From Desulfocapsa sp050291935 (GTDB taxonomy: Bacteria; Desulfobacterota; Desulfobulbia; Desulfobulbales; Desulfocapsaceae), in contig JBNKKR010000014.1 of NCBI GenBank assembly GCA_050291935.1, positions 1 to 64,000 on the forward strand: DNA of 64,000 nt, written 5' to 3'. The notes beneath the pieces are model-generated. The model saw only the letters and a list, made by a program, of their open reading frames with translations. It was not told the origin of the DNA and ran no database searches. Every line of letters starts with the position of its first letter. Positions within the stretch are counted from its first letter, which is position 1. Shown here piece after piece: positions 54,203 through 61,774 of this stretch. Made by a program: the position numbers and the translations under genes.

Positions 54203-54365
54203 GGGAACCCCTAGTAAGGATAGTTTAGAAATTAAAAGCCTCTGCGCCTGAGAACATACCCTATTCCACAATCAAGAGTCAAGATTCTATCCCACCCATT
54301 TTACGCACTTATAATACAGTGTAGCAATATTAGTTTTTCGTTATTCAATGGAATTGAGAAATACC

Positions 54366-54393
54366 TTGACAGCTTATAAAATAAAGGTATTTT
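54366..54393 (+). promoter_or_regulatory. Possible sigma-70 promoter upstream of the FeS/cytochrome operon
   Basis: TTGACA and TATTTT are separated by 16 bp, about 205 bp before the FeS gene. The TGTTGC repeat at 54408 lies just downstream. I could not find a -24/-12 element between here and the gene. Between 54203 and 54598 there is no gene. Confidence 0.45.
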
Positions 54394-54407
54394 AGACAAA
54401 GAAGAAG

Positions 54408-54424
54408 TGTTGCATAATTGTTGC
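54408..54424. promoter_or_regulatory. Direct repeat TGTTGC-ATAAT-TGTTGC
   Basis: Two copies of TGTTGC, one helical turn (11 bp) apart, lie upstream of the FeS/cytochrome/NrfD operon. The same 6-5-6 arrangement occurs at 60447, and in inverted orientation at 60466 and 60498, upstream of the small-protein operon. Confidence 0.55.
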
Positions 54425-54502
54425 GCCACACTTTTGATACAATGATGTATTCTTATTTTTACAGATAGATAGATTATTTTTTATCTTTTGGCCACAATCT
54501 GA

Positions 54503-54520
54503 AATGAATGAGGCCTCATT
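54503..54520. promoter_or_regulatory. Palindrome AATGAGGCCTCATT
   Basis: A perfect 14 bp palindrome (54507-54520) lies about 80 bp before the FeS gene. Its left flank extends to AATGAATGAGG, identical over 11 bases to the operator-like dyad before the TetR gene (33458-33468). Confidence 0.4.
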
Positions 54521-54558
54521 TATAATTGGTGATCTCTCCCAAGAGTGGTTGCCAGCTC

Positions 54559-54583
54559 ATTTGAATGTGCCGCGCATTCAAAT
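54559..54583. promoter_or_regulatory. Inverted repeat ATTTGAATG-N7-CATTCAAAT in the FeS gene leader
   Basis: Perfect 9 bp arms around TGCCGCG end about five bases before the AGGAGG ribosome binding site. It could be a repressor site or an mRNA hairpin that controls translation of the operon. Confidence 0.5.
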
Positions 54584-54598
54584 TTAAGGAGGAGAAGG

Positions 54599-55369
54599 AT
54601 GGACATCAAAGAGTTGGAAAAGGCACAAAATGAAGGCATAGACTCACTGCCATCAGAAGAGCGTCGCAAGTTTCTGCAAATTGGGCTCACTGTGACCGGC
54701 GTGTTTTTAGGAGGTACTGTCTTATCGTTATCGTCAGTCAGTCCTGCAAAAAGCAGCAATGACAATACCGCATCGGTAATCCCCACAAAAGGCCAATATC
54801 CATACCCAAAACACCTTACCATGGTTATGCGAATGAATCATTGTGTGGATTGTGAAAAATGTATGGATGCCTGTCGTGAAACAAATCACGTGCCAGAAGG
54901 ACATGGCGCCTGGAGAACCATGATCCAGGAACGGGTAATCACCGTTGATGGTACTAAAAAGCAGCAGTTCAGACCCGTTCTTTGTAACCATTGTAATCGC
55001 CCTCCCTGTGTTCGTGTCTGCCCAACCAAAGCCACCTATAAAGATCCCGAAACCGGTGTCGTGGCTATGAATTACAAAAAATGTATCGGTTGTAAAACCT
55101 GTATGGCAGCATGTCCGTATAACGCCAGATATTTTAACCATGAGAAATATGCCATTGATAAATGTAACTTCTGCCTCGATACCCGTCTTGCAGCAGGAGA
55201 AAAAGAGACTGCATGTGCTGCAGCTTGTCCTGCTAATGTACGCGTCTTTGGCGATTTAAATGACCCAAGTGGTGAAGTGTACCAAGTACTCCATAAACCT
55301 GACAACAAAATCTGGGTATTGCGACCGGAAGCAGGTGCATTGCCAAATGTTTTCTATACCAATGCGTAA
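54599..55369 (+). CDS. Tat-exported ferredoxin-like subunit with four [4Fe-4S] sites
   Basis: The 256-residue protein has a Tat-type leader (ERRKFLQIGLTVTGVFLGG; Arg22-Arg23) and sixteen cysteines in four clusters: CVDCEKCMDAC, CNHCNRPPCVRVC, CIGCKTCMAAC and CNFC...CAAAC. It resembles DmsB/HybA/PsrB-type electron-transfer subunits. The leader places it on the periplasmic side, beside the cytochrome and NrfD subunits that follow. The ATG at 54599 has AGGAGG upstream. It is the first gene of the three-gene operon. Confidence 0.9.
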   Translation: MDIKELEKAQNEGIDSLPSEERRKFLQIGLTVTGVFLGGTVLSLSSVSPAKSSNDNTASVIPTKGQYPYPKHLTMVMRMNHCVDCEKCMDACRETNHVPEGHGAWRTMIQERVITVDGTKKQQFRPVLCNHCNRPPCVRVCPTKATYKDPETGVVAMNYKKCIGCKTCMAACPYNARYFNHEKYAIDKCNFCLDTRLAAGEKETACAAACPANVRVFGDLNDPSGEVYQVLHKPDNKIWVLRPEAGALPNVFYTNA

Positions 55370-55424
55370 GAGACCTGATACTAGCAACGCACCTATTTGC
55401 CGATCAATTGAGGAGATAATACAA

Positions 55425-56096
55425 ATGAATACAAAATCAGCAGTTGCACTTGGTGCAACGTTACTCTGTTGCAGTTTTCTTGTTACCAGCCAGGTAACCG
55501 CGTCAGAAGAATATGACGTGCGTGCTTTTGGTCCTAAAAGTCCAATAGTATGGGAAAAACCAACAAAGGTAGTTTTTGAGCATAGAACCCACACCGAGGA
55601 ATTAGGGCTCGCCTGCAGCGATTGCCACAGTGGACTCTTTGCCATGCAGCGTGGGGTTGCCGGACGAAGTGGTAAACTCACCATGGCATCACTGGCGGAT
55701 GGAAACTATTGTGGTGCTTGTCATGATGGCGAAACAGCCTTTTCAGTTGACACCAACTGCACCGCTTGTCACATGGTTCCAGAAGATCCCATGGTTTGGA
55801 CAAAACCTGTAAAAGCTGTTGTGTTTTATCACAAAGTACATATCGAAGAATATGGTTTAGAATGTAACTCCTGCCATGATTCTGCATTTGCCATGAAGAA
55901 AGGTGCTGCTGAAAACTCCGGCAATTTCACCATGGAAGCACTCTATGAAGGTCGATATTGTGGCCAGTGTCACGATGGCGATACCGCATTTGCCTCAAAC
56001 ACACTCTGCAATAATTGCCATATTGGAGTCAATGGCTATAAACGAATGACCGGTGATACCGGGCATGGCCATAACGAAGAGCATGATGGTCACTAA
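55425..56096 (+). CDS. Periplasmic hexaheme cytochrome made of two c7-type triheme modules
   Basis: A signal peptide (1-26) is followed by six CxxCH motifs at about 64, 96, 112, 147, 179 and 195. The two halves are internal repeats: VWEKPTKVVFEHRTHTEELGLACSDCH and VWTKPVKAVVFYHKVHIEEYGLECNSCH, each followed by two further hemes, so each half is a c7-type triheme unit with bis-His ligands. The 223-residue length fits two modules. It lies between the FeS and NrfD genes and probably shuttles electrons from the quinol site. GAGGAG lies before the ATG at 55425; the frame extends upstream without a leader. Confidence 0.92.
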   Translation: MNTKSAVALGATLLCCSFLVTSQVTASEEYDVRAFGPKSPIVWEKPTKVVFEHRTHTEELGLACSDCHSGLFAMQRGVAGRSGKLTMASLADGNYCGACHDGETAFSVDTNCTACHMVPEDPMVWTKPVKAVVFYHKVHIEEYGLECNSCHDSAFAMKKGAAENSGNFTMEALYEGRYCGQCHDGDTAFASNTLCNNCHIGVNGYKRMTGDTGHGHNEEHDGH

Positions 56097-56169
56097 TTCC
56101 ATGGTAACAACATCTACTCTCTATTTAATCCAGGCTTAGCCTGACACAATACATTTGCAGGAGATCAAA

Positions 56170-57360
56170 ATGGCTCAAAATTCTATCGCAACCATATTTG
56201 CCGAGACCGAAGACAAGAGTCTGGCAACACCCGGGATGAACCGGGCTACAATATTTTTTCTTATTACCATTGTTTTAGGCCTTAGTTGTGGTGTTTCTGC
56301 TTTTATATTCGGCCACGAGGCAATTTATAACAACAGTCGTGAGGTTCCTTGGGGACTTCTTATTTCAACCTATGCTTTTTGGGCAATAACCTCCACCGGA
56401 CTCTGTATTTACGCCGCTATTTCACACCTTTTTGGCGGGACAAGGATGGCAATTGTCAGTAACCGGATGGTTTGGATGTCAATTGTTTGTATTATGGGTG
56501 CATTTGCAACAATTGGTGTTGAAATAGCAAGCCCCCATCGCATGCTTATTTATAATGTGCTCTCCCCAAACCCCACCTCAAACATTTGGTGGATGGGAAC
56601 GTTATACGGCATGGCAGTTGGTTGCATGATTGTTGAATTCTTTGGAATTGTGACTGGACTTGCTCGTATTGCCGTTATCTTAGGGACGGCCGGTGCTGTT
56701 GCCGAGGTTTTAGCCAATAGTTGTCTTGGTGGCGTTTTTGCAACCCTTCCAGCAAGGCCTTATTGGTATGGTGGACAACTTCCAATATACTTTTTGACTG
56801 CCGCTTTTCTCTCTGGTGCCTGTGCAACCGTTTTGTTCAACTGGCTTGCCTTTAAAATTCGCGGCGAAGAAATGAATGATGCCATCAAACGTGCCATGAC
56901 CAGTGCCGGTAAGGCAATGATGCTTGTCCTTGTCCTCTATTCAGTTGCCACATTCTGGCGTTTAATCATGTATTACGTTGGTGGTTCTGAACTTGGCCGT
57001 GTTGCTGCCGGTGCCCTTATTAATGGGCCGCTTTCCATTAATTTTTGGGTTATGGAGGTTACTGTTGGGCTGCTCCTGCCACTTCTTCTTCTTGTGCTTT
57101 CACGCTTACAAAACGTTGGAATGATGGCTTTTGCCGGTCTGCTGGTGCTTATCGGGCAGTTTGTCGCCCGTTATGACCTTGTTGCTGGTGGTTTACTTGT
57201 TCCAACAAATCTTGGTTGGGATAATGTACCTTCTTACCTAGATTACGTACCATCCTTTTTCGAATTTGGCGTAATCATTGGCAGCATCAGTGTTGTCTGT
57301 TTTGGCTTTCTCTTAGGTGAGCGGATTTTCGGTAAAATCTTCAAACAGAAGGAACATTAA
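56170..57360 (+). CDS. NrfD/PsrC-family quinone-interacting membrane subunit
   Basis: The 396-residue protein is highly hydrophobic with about nine or ten membrane segments and no cofactor motif, as usual for the NrfD/PsrC family. It anchors the FeS and cytochrome subunits and exchanges electrons with menaquinone. The three genes match the core of menaquinol:cytochrome c oxidoreductase-type complexes of sulfate and metal reducers (Qrc/Cbc-like); the exact physiological partner cannot be read here. The ATG at 56170 has GGAGATC upstream. Confidence 0.92.
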   Translation: MAQNSIATIFAETEDKSLATPGMNRATIFFLITIVLGLSCGVSAFIFGHEAIYNNSREVPWGLLISTYAFWAITSTGLCIYAAISHLFGGTRMAIVSNRMVWMSIVCIMGAFATIGVEIASPHRMLIYNVLSPNPTSNIWWMGTLYGMAVGCMIVEFFGIVTGLARIAVILGTAGAVAEVLANSCLGGVFATLPARPYWYGGQLPIYFLTAAFLSGACATVLFNWLAFKIRGEEMNDAIKRAMTSAGKAMMLVLVLYSVATFWRLIMYYVGGSELGRVAAGALINGPLSINFWVMEVTVGLLLPLLLLVLSRLQNVGMMAFAGLLVLIGQFVARYDLVAGGLLVPTNLGWDNVPSYLDYVPSFFEFGVIIGSISVVCFGFLLGERIFGKIFKQKEH

Positions 57361-57384
57361 GATACCAGTAATGCTATTTGTCAT

Positions 57385-57409
57385 AGGCCGCTCACTGAGC
57401 GGCCTTTTT
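57385..57409 (+). terminator. Terminator after the FeS/cytochrome/NrfD operon
   Basis: AGGCCGCTC pairs perfectly with GAGCGGCCT around ACT and is followed by a T-run of five. Confidence 0.93.
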
Positions 57410-57437
57410 GTCTCTGCATTTTTCCTTCACAGTTTCT

Positions 57438-58556
57438 ATGGTACCTAAAAACAACTCTATTGAACAATCAAACACTAATCCTGCAGGAAGTGGTAATGAA
57501 TTGTTCCAGGCGATTCAAGATCCTGTATTAGTGGTTACCCCTGAAGGGAAAATCATTGAGGCTAATCATGCCGCATTAACGGCTGCCAAAAAAACAAGGG
57601 ATGAAATAATCGGGAAAGGGATTTGCACCATCATCCACGGAGGCAGTCTTCCTCACCTGGAATGCCCTTTGGAGGAATTTTTAAGGACCAAACAATCACG
57701 GGTAGAAGAAACCACCCTTCCTGGTCTGGCAGGGGAATATCTCCTTACCATCTCTCCAGTGCAAGAAGCGGATGGGACAATTCAAAAGATTTTACTCGTT
57801 GCCCGTGAACTTACCAGCGATGAAATGCGCAAGGCGGATTCAATTCGAACTGCCCAAATGGCTGCCATAGGTGAACTTGCGGCAGGTGTTGCCCATGAGG
57901 TAAATAATCCAATCACAGGCATCATCAACTTCGCCCAGCTCCTCCTTGACGATTCGGAAAAAGACTCTCTTCAGGCAGAACTCTTAGACAGGATTGTTAA
58001 CGAAGGCGAGCGCATTGCTCTTATTATTAAAAACTTACTTTCTTTTGCAAGGGAAAGCGAACGAGACGATGAGCCAATAGAAATTGCCGAGGTCATCACT
58101 AAATCTCTATCACTCATTGAGCATCAATTTAAAAAAGACGGCATTGCGCTCCATAAACAGTTCTCTGGAGAATCATGTCAAATTCTTGGGAATTTTACAC
58201 AGTTGCAACAAGTTATACTCAATTTACTCAGTAATGCCCGCTTTGCCCTTAACGAACGTTATCCTGGAACGGATACATCAAAAAAGATTGAAATTTCCTG
58301 CTATCCATTTATTAAGGAAAGCAACAAACCCGTTGTCCAAATCACCATTACCGATTTTGGTACTGGAATTCCACAAGGTATTCTAAAACGCCTTTTTGAT
58401 CCATTTTTCACCACAAAACCTTCTGGCAAGGGAACGGGGCTTGGACTCAGTATAAGTTACGGCATAATTCGCGATCATGGAGGAACCATTAAGGTCGATT
58501 CAATCATGCACAAATACACCAAAATGGTCATCGAGTTACCCACTTCAAGTGACTAA
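57438..58556 (+). CDS. PAS-domain sensor histidine kinase, NtrB-like
   Basis: The 372-residue protein has an N-terminal PAS domain (about 25-125) with a Cys/His-rich stretch (GICTIIHGGSLPHLECPL), the H box AAGVAHEVNNPITGI with His153 and an ATPase domain with NLLSNARFAL, DFGTGI and GTGLGLSISYG. It has no membrane segment, so it senses an internal signal. It is the cognate partner of the activator 1 bp downstream. I use the ATG at 57438; an earlier TTG overlaps the terminator. Confidence 0.92.
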   Translation: MVPKNNSIEQSNTNPAGSGNELFQAIQDPVLVVTPEGKIIEANHAALTAAKKTRDEIIGKGICTIIHGGSLPHLECPLEEFLRTKQSRVEETTLPGLAGEYLLTISPVQEADGTIQKILLVARELTSDEMRKADSIRTAQMAAIGELAAGVAHEVNNPITGIINFAQLLLDDSEKDSLQAELLDRIVNEGERIALIIKNLLSFARESERDDEPIEIAEVITKSLSLIEHQFKKDGIALHKQFSGESCQILGNFTQLQQVILNLLSNARFALNERYPGTDTSKKIEISCYPFIKESNKPVVQITITDFGTGIPQGILKRLFDPFFTTKPSGKGTGLGLSISYGIIRDHGGTIKVDSIMHKYTKMVIELPTSSD

Positions 58557-58557
58557 T

Positions 58558-60363
58558 ATGACAGAAAAGAATGAGTCAATCAACGACAGTCGGATCTTGA
58601 TTGTAGATGACGAAGCATCCATTCGACTTACATTCGAAATGTTTCTTGCCCGTGAGGGATACGGCCCCATTGTCACCGCATCTTCACTCCAAGAGGCGCT
58701 GGAAGCAGTTAATACACACTCTTTTGATCTTATTATTAGCGATATTGTTTTAGAAGGAGAACGGGGTACCGATCTTCTTTGTAAAATTAGAGAGGCCGGG
58801 ATTGATTGTCCGGTGGTCATGGTTACCGGCTTTCCAAATCTTGACACCGCCGCAGAAGCGGTACGTTATGGAGCCTTTGATTATATTTCTAAACCGGTAA
58901 ACAAGGAAACGTTATTAAAATTTGTTCGCCAGGCCTTAAATCACTGGCAACTTGAAAATGAAAGGAAACAACTTCTTCATGAAAACGAAAAATATAAACG
59001 GTATCTGGAGGCAATCTTTAGTTCTGTAACCGATGCCATTATTACGTTGGACAACAAAATGAACATTGTCCAGCTTAACGATACCGCTAAACAATGGCTT
59101 TACGTCTCTGAGAAGTTATTTGATGGAATAGTAAACTTGGAGACATATTCCAGTGAAATGGGACAGGCCTGCCTACAAGATGCCAAACAAGTGTTAACGA
59201 GTAGAAAGGAAGTCTCAGAGCATCAGGTTGAATGTAAGAAACGTGACGGGAATATTCGGATTATAAGCTTAAATGCCGCTCCACTTGAGGATGGAAATGA
59301 TGAATTTAGCGGAGTGGTCATTGTTGCAAGGGATATCACCTTACCAACTCCTAAGAGTGGAACACATTCACGAAATATGTTTCACGGCTACGTTGGATCT
59401 TCTCAAGTCATGCAGCATGTCTACGATCTTATAGAAAATGTAGGGAAAGTTGATACAGCAGTCCTTGTCACCGGCGAATCAGGGACAGGCAAAGAACTTG
59501 CAGCCGAAGCGCTCCACGCAGAAAGCGGCCGCAGTGAAATGCCCCTTATAAAGATAGATTGCGCTGCCATGCCGGAAGAACTTCTGGAAAGTGAACTTTT
59601 CGGCCATAAGAAGGGAGCCTTTACCGGAGCTGATCAAGACAGAGAAGGAAGACTGCTAAAGGCGAATAACGGCACATTATTTCTTGATGAAATAGGTGAT
59701 ATTTCTCCTCGCATGCAACTTCGACTACTGCGCTTTCTTCAAGAAAAAACATTTACTCCGGTGGGACAGGATACGCCTATTCAGGTAGACGTTCGGATTA
59801 TTGCCGCTACAAATGTAAATTTTGCTGAAAAGGTAAAAAATGGCAGTTTTAGGGAGGATCTCTACTATCGATTAAAGGTTGTTGAAATAAAGCTACCTCC
59901 TCTACGGGATAGAAAGGGAGGAATCCCCATTCTTGTCCATCATTTTCTCTCTCTTTTTCGTAAAAAATTAAACCGAAATATTCACCGCATCTCGGATCAG
60001 GCAATGAATATTTTGTCCAGATATTCCTGGCCAGGCAATGTCAGAGAGCTGCGTCACGTCATTGAAAGGGCATGTATTTTATGTGAAGGTCCAACACTTT
60101 CAGTTGATCATTTTCCAGAAGAAATTCGCTCCCCACATCCCACAGCTTTACCTAAAGACTCCCCGGTAAACACTCGCTTTACTCCTTCATTTGCAGAGCT
60201 TCCACCGTATATTAGTGAAAAAGATGAGATTATAGATATTCTTAAACGTGCCAGAGGTAATAAGTCCAAAGCTGCACGGATGCTGAAAATCGATCGTTCA
60301 ACCCTCTATCGAAAAATGCAACGCATCGGTATTGAAACAGATACTGCAAAATATCAACATTAA
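58558..60363 (+). CDS. Sigma-54-dependent activator of the NtrC family with PAS domain
   Basis: The 601-residue protein has a receiver (about 12-125; Asp62 in SDIVLEGERG), a PAS domain (about 150-265), an AAA+ domain with Walker A GESGTGKE (306-313), the sigma-54-contact loop GAFTGA (353-358) and Walker B LFLDEIGDI, and a C-terminal Fis-type HTH with NKSKAARMLKIDRSTLYRKM. It is well placed to act at the -24/-12 promoter at 60626, with TGTTGC sites 110-180 bp upstream of it. The ATG at 58558 lies 1 bp after the kinase stop codon. Confidence 0.94.
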   Translation: MTEKNESINDSRILIVDDEASIRLTFEMFLAREGYGPIVTASSLQEALEAVNTHSFDLIISDIVLEGERGTDLLCKIREAGIDCPVVMVTGFPNLDTAAEAVRYGAFDYISKPVNKETLLKFVRQALNHWQLENERKQLLHENEKYKRYLEAIFSSVTDAIITLDNKMNIVQLNDTAKQWLYVSEKLFDGIVNLETYSSEMGQACLQDAKQVLTSRKEVSEHQVECKKRDGNIRIISLNAAPLEDGNDEFSGVVIVARDITLPTPKSGTHSRNMFHGYVGSSQVMQHVYDLIENVGKVDTAVLVTGESGTGKELAAEALHAESGRSEMPLIKIDCAAMPEELLESELFGHKKGAFTGADQDREGRLLKANNGTLFLDEIGDISPRMQLRLLRFLQEKTFTPVGQDTPIQVDVRIIAATNVNFAEKVKNGSFREDLYYRLKVVEIKLPPLRDRKGGIPILVHHFLSLFRKKLNRNIHRISDQAMNILSRYSWPGNVRELRHVIERACILCEGPTLSVDHFPEEIRSPHPTALPKDSPVNTRFTPSFAELPPYISEKDEIIDILKRARGNKSKAARMLKIDRSTLYRKMQRIGIETDTAKYQH

Positions 60364-60441
60364 TATTGATCTAATAATTCCAGGTCAGGATCCCCTCCTC
60401 CCTCCATAGCGCATACCGTATTCAATTTCTCAAGCCTTTAA

Positions 60442-60487
60442 CCACCTGTTGCAAATATGTTGCGTGCAGCATTTTTGCAACAGGTGG
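60442..60487. promoter_or_regulatory. Upstream activator sites: 46 bp dyad containing two TGTTGC-type sites
   Basis: CCACCTGTTGCAAA (60442-60455) is repeated in inverted form at 60474-60487. Within it, TGTTGC-AAATA-TGTTGC (60447-60463) and, on the minus strand, TGTTGC-AAAAA-TGCTGC (60482-60466) face each other. Placement 140-185 bp before the sigma-54 promoter fits an enhancer of an NtrC-type activator. It could also be a transcription-terminating stem, but no T-run follows. Besides these sites 60364-60700 holds no gene. Confidence 0.6.
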
Positions 60488-60497
60488 CCTAGCTATC

Positions 60498-60514
60498 GCA
60501 ACACTTTTGCAGCA
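60498..60514. promoter_or_regulatory. Third TGTTGC-type site before the small-protein operon
   Basis: GCAACA-CTTTT-GCAGCA is, on the minus strand, TGCTGC-AAAAG-TGTTGC, again with 11 bp between the halves. It lies 112 bp upstream of the -24 element. Confidence 0.55.
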
Positions 60515-60625
60515 CATCTCGTCTCTATCTCCCCTTTTCTTTCGTCATTGTCCAATTTAAATATATTTCTGTATTATCAATATATTGCAAACTTTCCTTA
60601 CTGTTTTTATGTTTTTTCAATTTTC

Positions 60626-60641
60626 TGGCATGCCATATGCT
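60626..60641 (+). promoter_or_regulatory. Sigma-54 promoter for the small-protein operon
   Basis: TGGCATG-CCAT-ATGCT has GG and GC exactly ten bases apart and differs from the consensus TGGCACG-N4-TTGCW at two positions. It lies 60 bp before the first small gene, with the predicted transcription start near 60652. A sigma-54 activator gene is immediately upstream. Confidence 0.75.
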
Positions 60642-60700
60642 AACAAGTGGCCCATAAAGCGATTCATATAACGCTAACTATTCATAACTGGGGAAAAACA

Positions 60701-60907
60701 ATGAGAAAATCCATTACAAAACAGAACATTGCCAATGAGGCTGCACTAAGCGTTAACCAAGAAATCAGCAAAGTAAGCGCTGTTAGCATGATGATGACTG
60801 CTGCTGCGATTGGCTGTTGGGCAGCAGTAAGTCTTTTTGCCGGTACTGTAAACAGTGATGGCCCAGTTGGACTTGTTAAAAACCTTATTACTGCAATTGC
60901 CGGATAA
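60701..60907 (+). CDS. Small single-span membrane protein A1
   Basis: The 68-residue protein starts MRKSITKQNI, has a charged N-terminal half and one membrane helix (about 29-50, containing GCWAAVSLF), followed by SDGPVGLVKNLITAIAG. It is a paralog of the gene at 61221 (MRKS start, same layout) and more distantly of the B-type genes. GGGG lies seven bases before the ATG at 60701; an upstream in-frame ATG at 60647 is weaker. I do not recognise the family. First gene behind the sigma-54 promoter. Confidence 0.7.
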   Translation: MRKSITKQNIANEAALSVNQEISKVSAVSMMMTAAAIGCWAAVSLFAGTVNSDGPVGLVKNLITAIAG

Positions 60908-60947
60908 TTTATCAATCTACGGATCCATTTTAACCGAGGACAGAACC

Positions 60948-61172
60948 ATGGAAGAAAAAGCAATTAGTAAAGCAAAGACCAAAACAGAGACCACTGTTCA
61001 TGAGATTGAACACACCGATAGTGAACTGTACAAAGTTGGAATGTACACCACAGCAGCATTTGCCACAATTGTTGGGGCTTGGGGAGTACTTTGTCTTTCA
61101 AGTGCACTTTTCAAAAGTGGAGGCCCTTTAGAGCTATTAAAGAACCTCTTTCAATCCATAACCGGAGCCTAA
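60948..61172 (+). CDS. Small single-span membrane protein B1
   Basis: The 74-residue protein has a Lys/Glu/Thr-rich N terminus, the block TTVHEIEHTDSELYKVG (about 15-31), one membrane helix (about 32-55, with VGAWGVLCLSSA) and the tail SGGPLELLKNLFQSITGA. The gene at 61520 shares the TTVHE..HTDSELYK block and the tail. Its ending resembles A-type proteins, so A and B are probably related. CGAGGA lies seven bases before the ATG. Function unknown. Confidence 0.7.
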   Translation: MEEKAISKAKTKTETTVHEIEHTDSELYKVGMYTTAAFATIVGAWGVLCLSSALFKSGGPLELLKNLFQSITGA

Positions 61173-61220
61173 TAGCGGTTGTATAGGCAAATAATCCAAA
61201 GTAATCACTGAGGAAATACG

Positions 61221-61427
61221 ATGAGAAAAAGCACAGCAAAAGAACAATCTAGAGCAGAAGCAGCAAATGAGTCGACCAATGAAATTGCAAAGGTTGCTGT
61301 CTCAACCATAGTGGTTAGTGCCGGGATTATTGGCGTCTGGGCAGTTGCCTGCATGATTGCTGGTATTTCTTCCAGTGGGAGCCCCATCGCATTTCTGGGT
61401 GATCTTTTTAAGGCAATTACAGGATAA
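61221..61427 (+). CDS. Small single-span membrane protein A2
   Basis: The 68-residue protein starts MRKSTAKEQS, has a charged amphipathic N terminus with NEIAKV, one membrane helix (about 27-48, with GVWAVACMIAG) and the tail SGSPIAFLGDLFKAITG. It matches A1 in length and layout. GAGGA precedes the ATG by about seven bases. The A-B order is repeated, so the operon arose by duplication of a pair. Confidence 0.7.
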   Translation: MRKSTAKEQSRAEAANESTNEIAKVAVSTIVVSAGIIGVWAVACMIAGISSSGSPIAFLGDLFKAITG

Positions 61428-61519
61428 CCCAAAACCAACAAAAAATACTAACTAAACAATAAGTTGCATCACAAGGACGTAAAGTTTCTCAACCAATTAC
61501 TTCTACAGGGAACGAAATC

Positions 61520-61741
61520 ATGAAAAATGCAGAAAACGTAAAACAAGCCAGTCAAACAACCGTACACGAAGCTGTTCATACCGATAGTGAGCTATATAAG
61601 CTCGGTACCGTAATAACCGCTGCCTTTGCAGGAGCTGTAGGCCTCTGGGCTGTTGTCTGTCTGTCGAGCGCATTTGTTTCAGAAGGTGGCCCGGTGGCCC
61701 TTGCCAAGAGCCTGTTTGGTGCCATCACAGGTAGCATGTAA
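61520..61741 (+). CDS. Small single-span membrane protein B2
   Basis: The 73-residue protein has the B-type block TTVHEAVHTDSELYKLG (about 13-29), a membrane helix (about 31-54, with VGLWAVVCLSSA) and the tail EGGPVALAKSLFGAITGSM. It completes the second A-B pair. It is followed by a weak hairpin and the long dyad at 61775. Function unknown. Confidence 0.7.
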   Translation: MKNAENVKQASQTTVHEAVHTDSELYKLGTVITAAFAGAVGLWAVVCLSSAFVSEGGPVALAKSLFGAITGSM

Positions 61742-61774
61742 AAGCGCTTTGCTTTTAGTCGTTGGAAATTTTCC

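Noticed and set aside
54425..54598. Sigma-54 promoter for the FeS/cytochrome operon
   Set aside because: I checked every GC dinucleotide for a GG ten bases upstream and found none that fits.
60701..61741. Two-peptide bacteriocin operon
   Set aside because: The small size, charged N termini and Gly/Ala-rich helices are suggestive, but there is no double-glycine leader, exporter or immunity gene.
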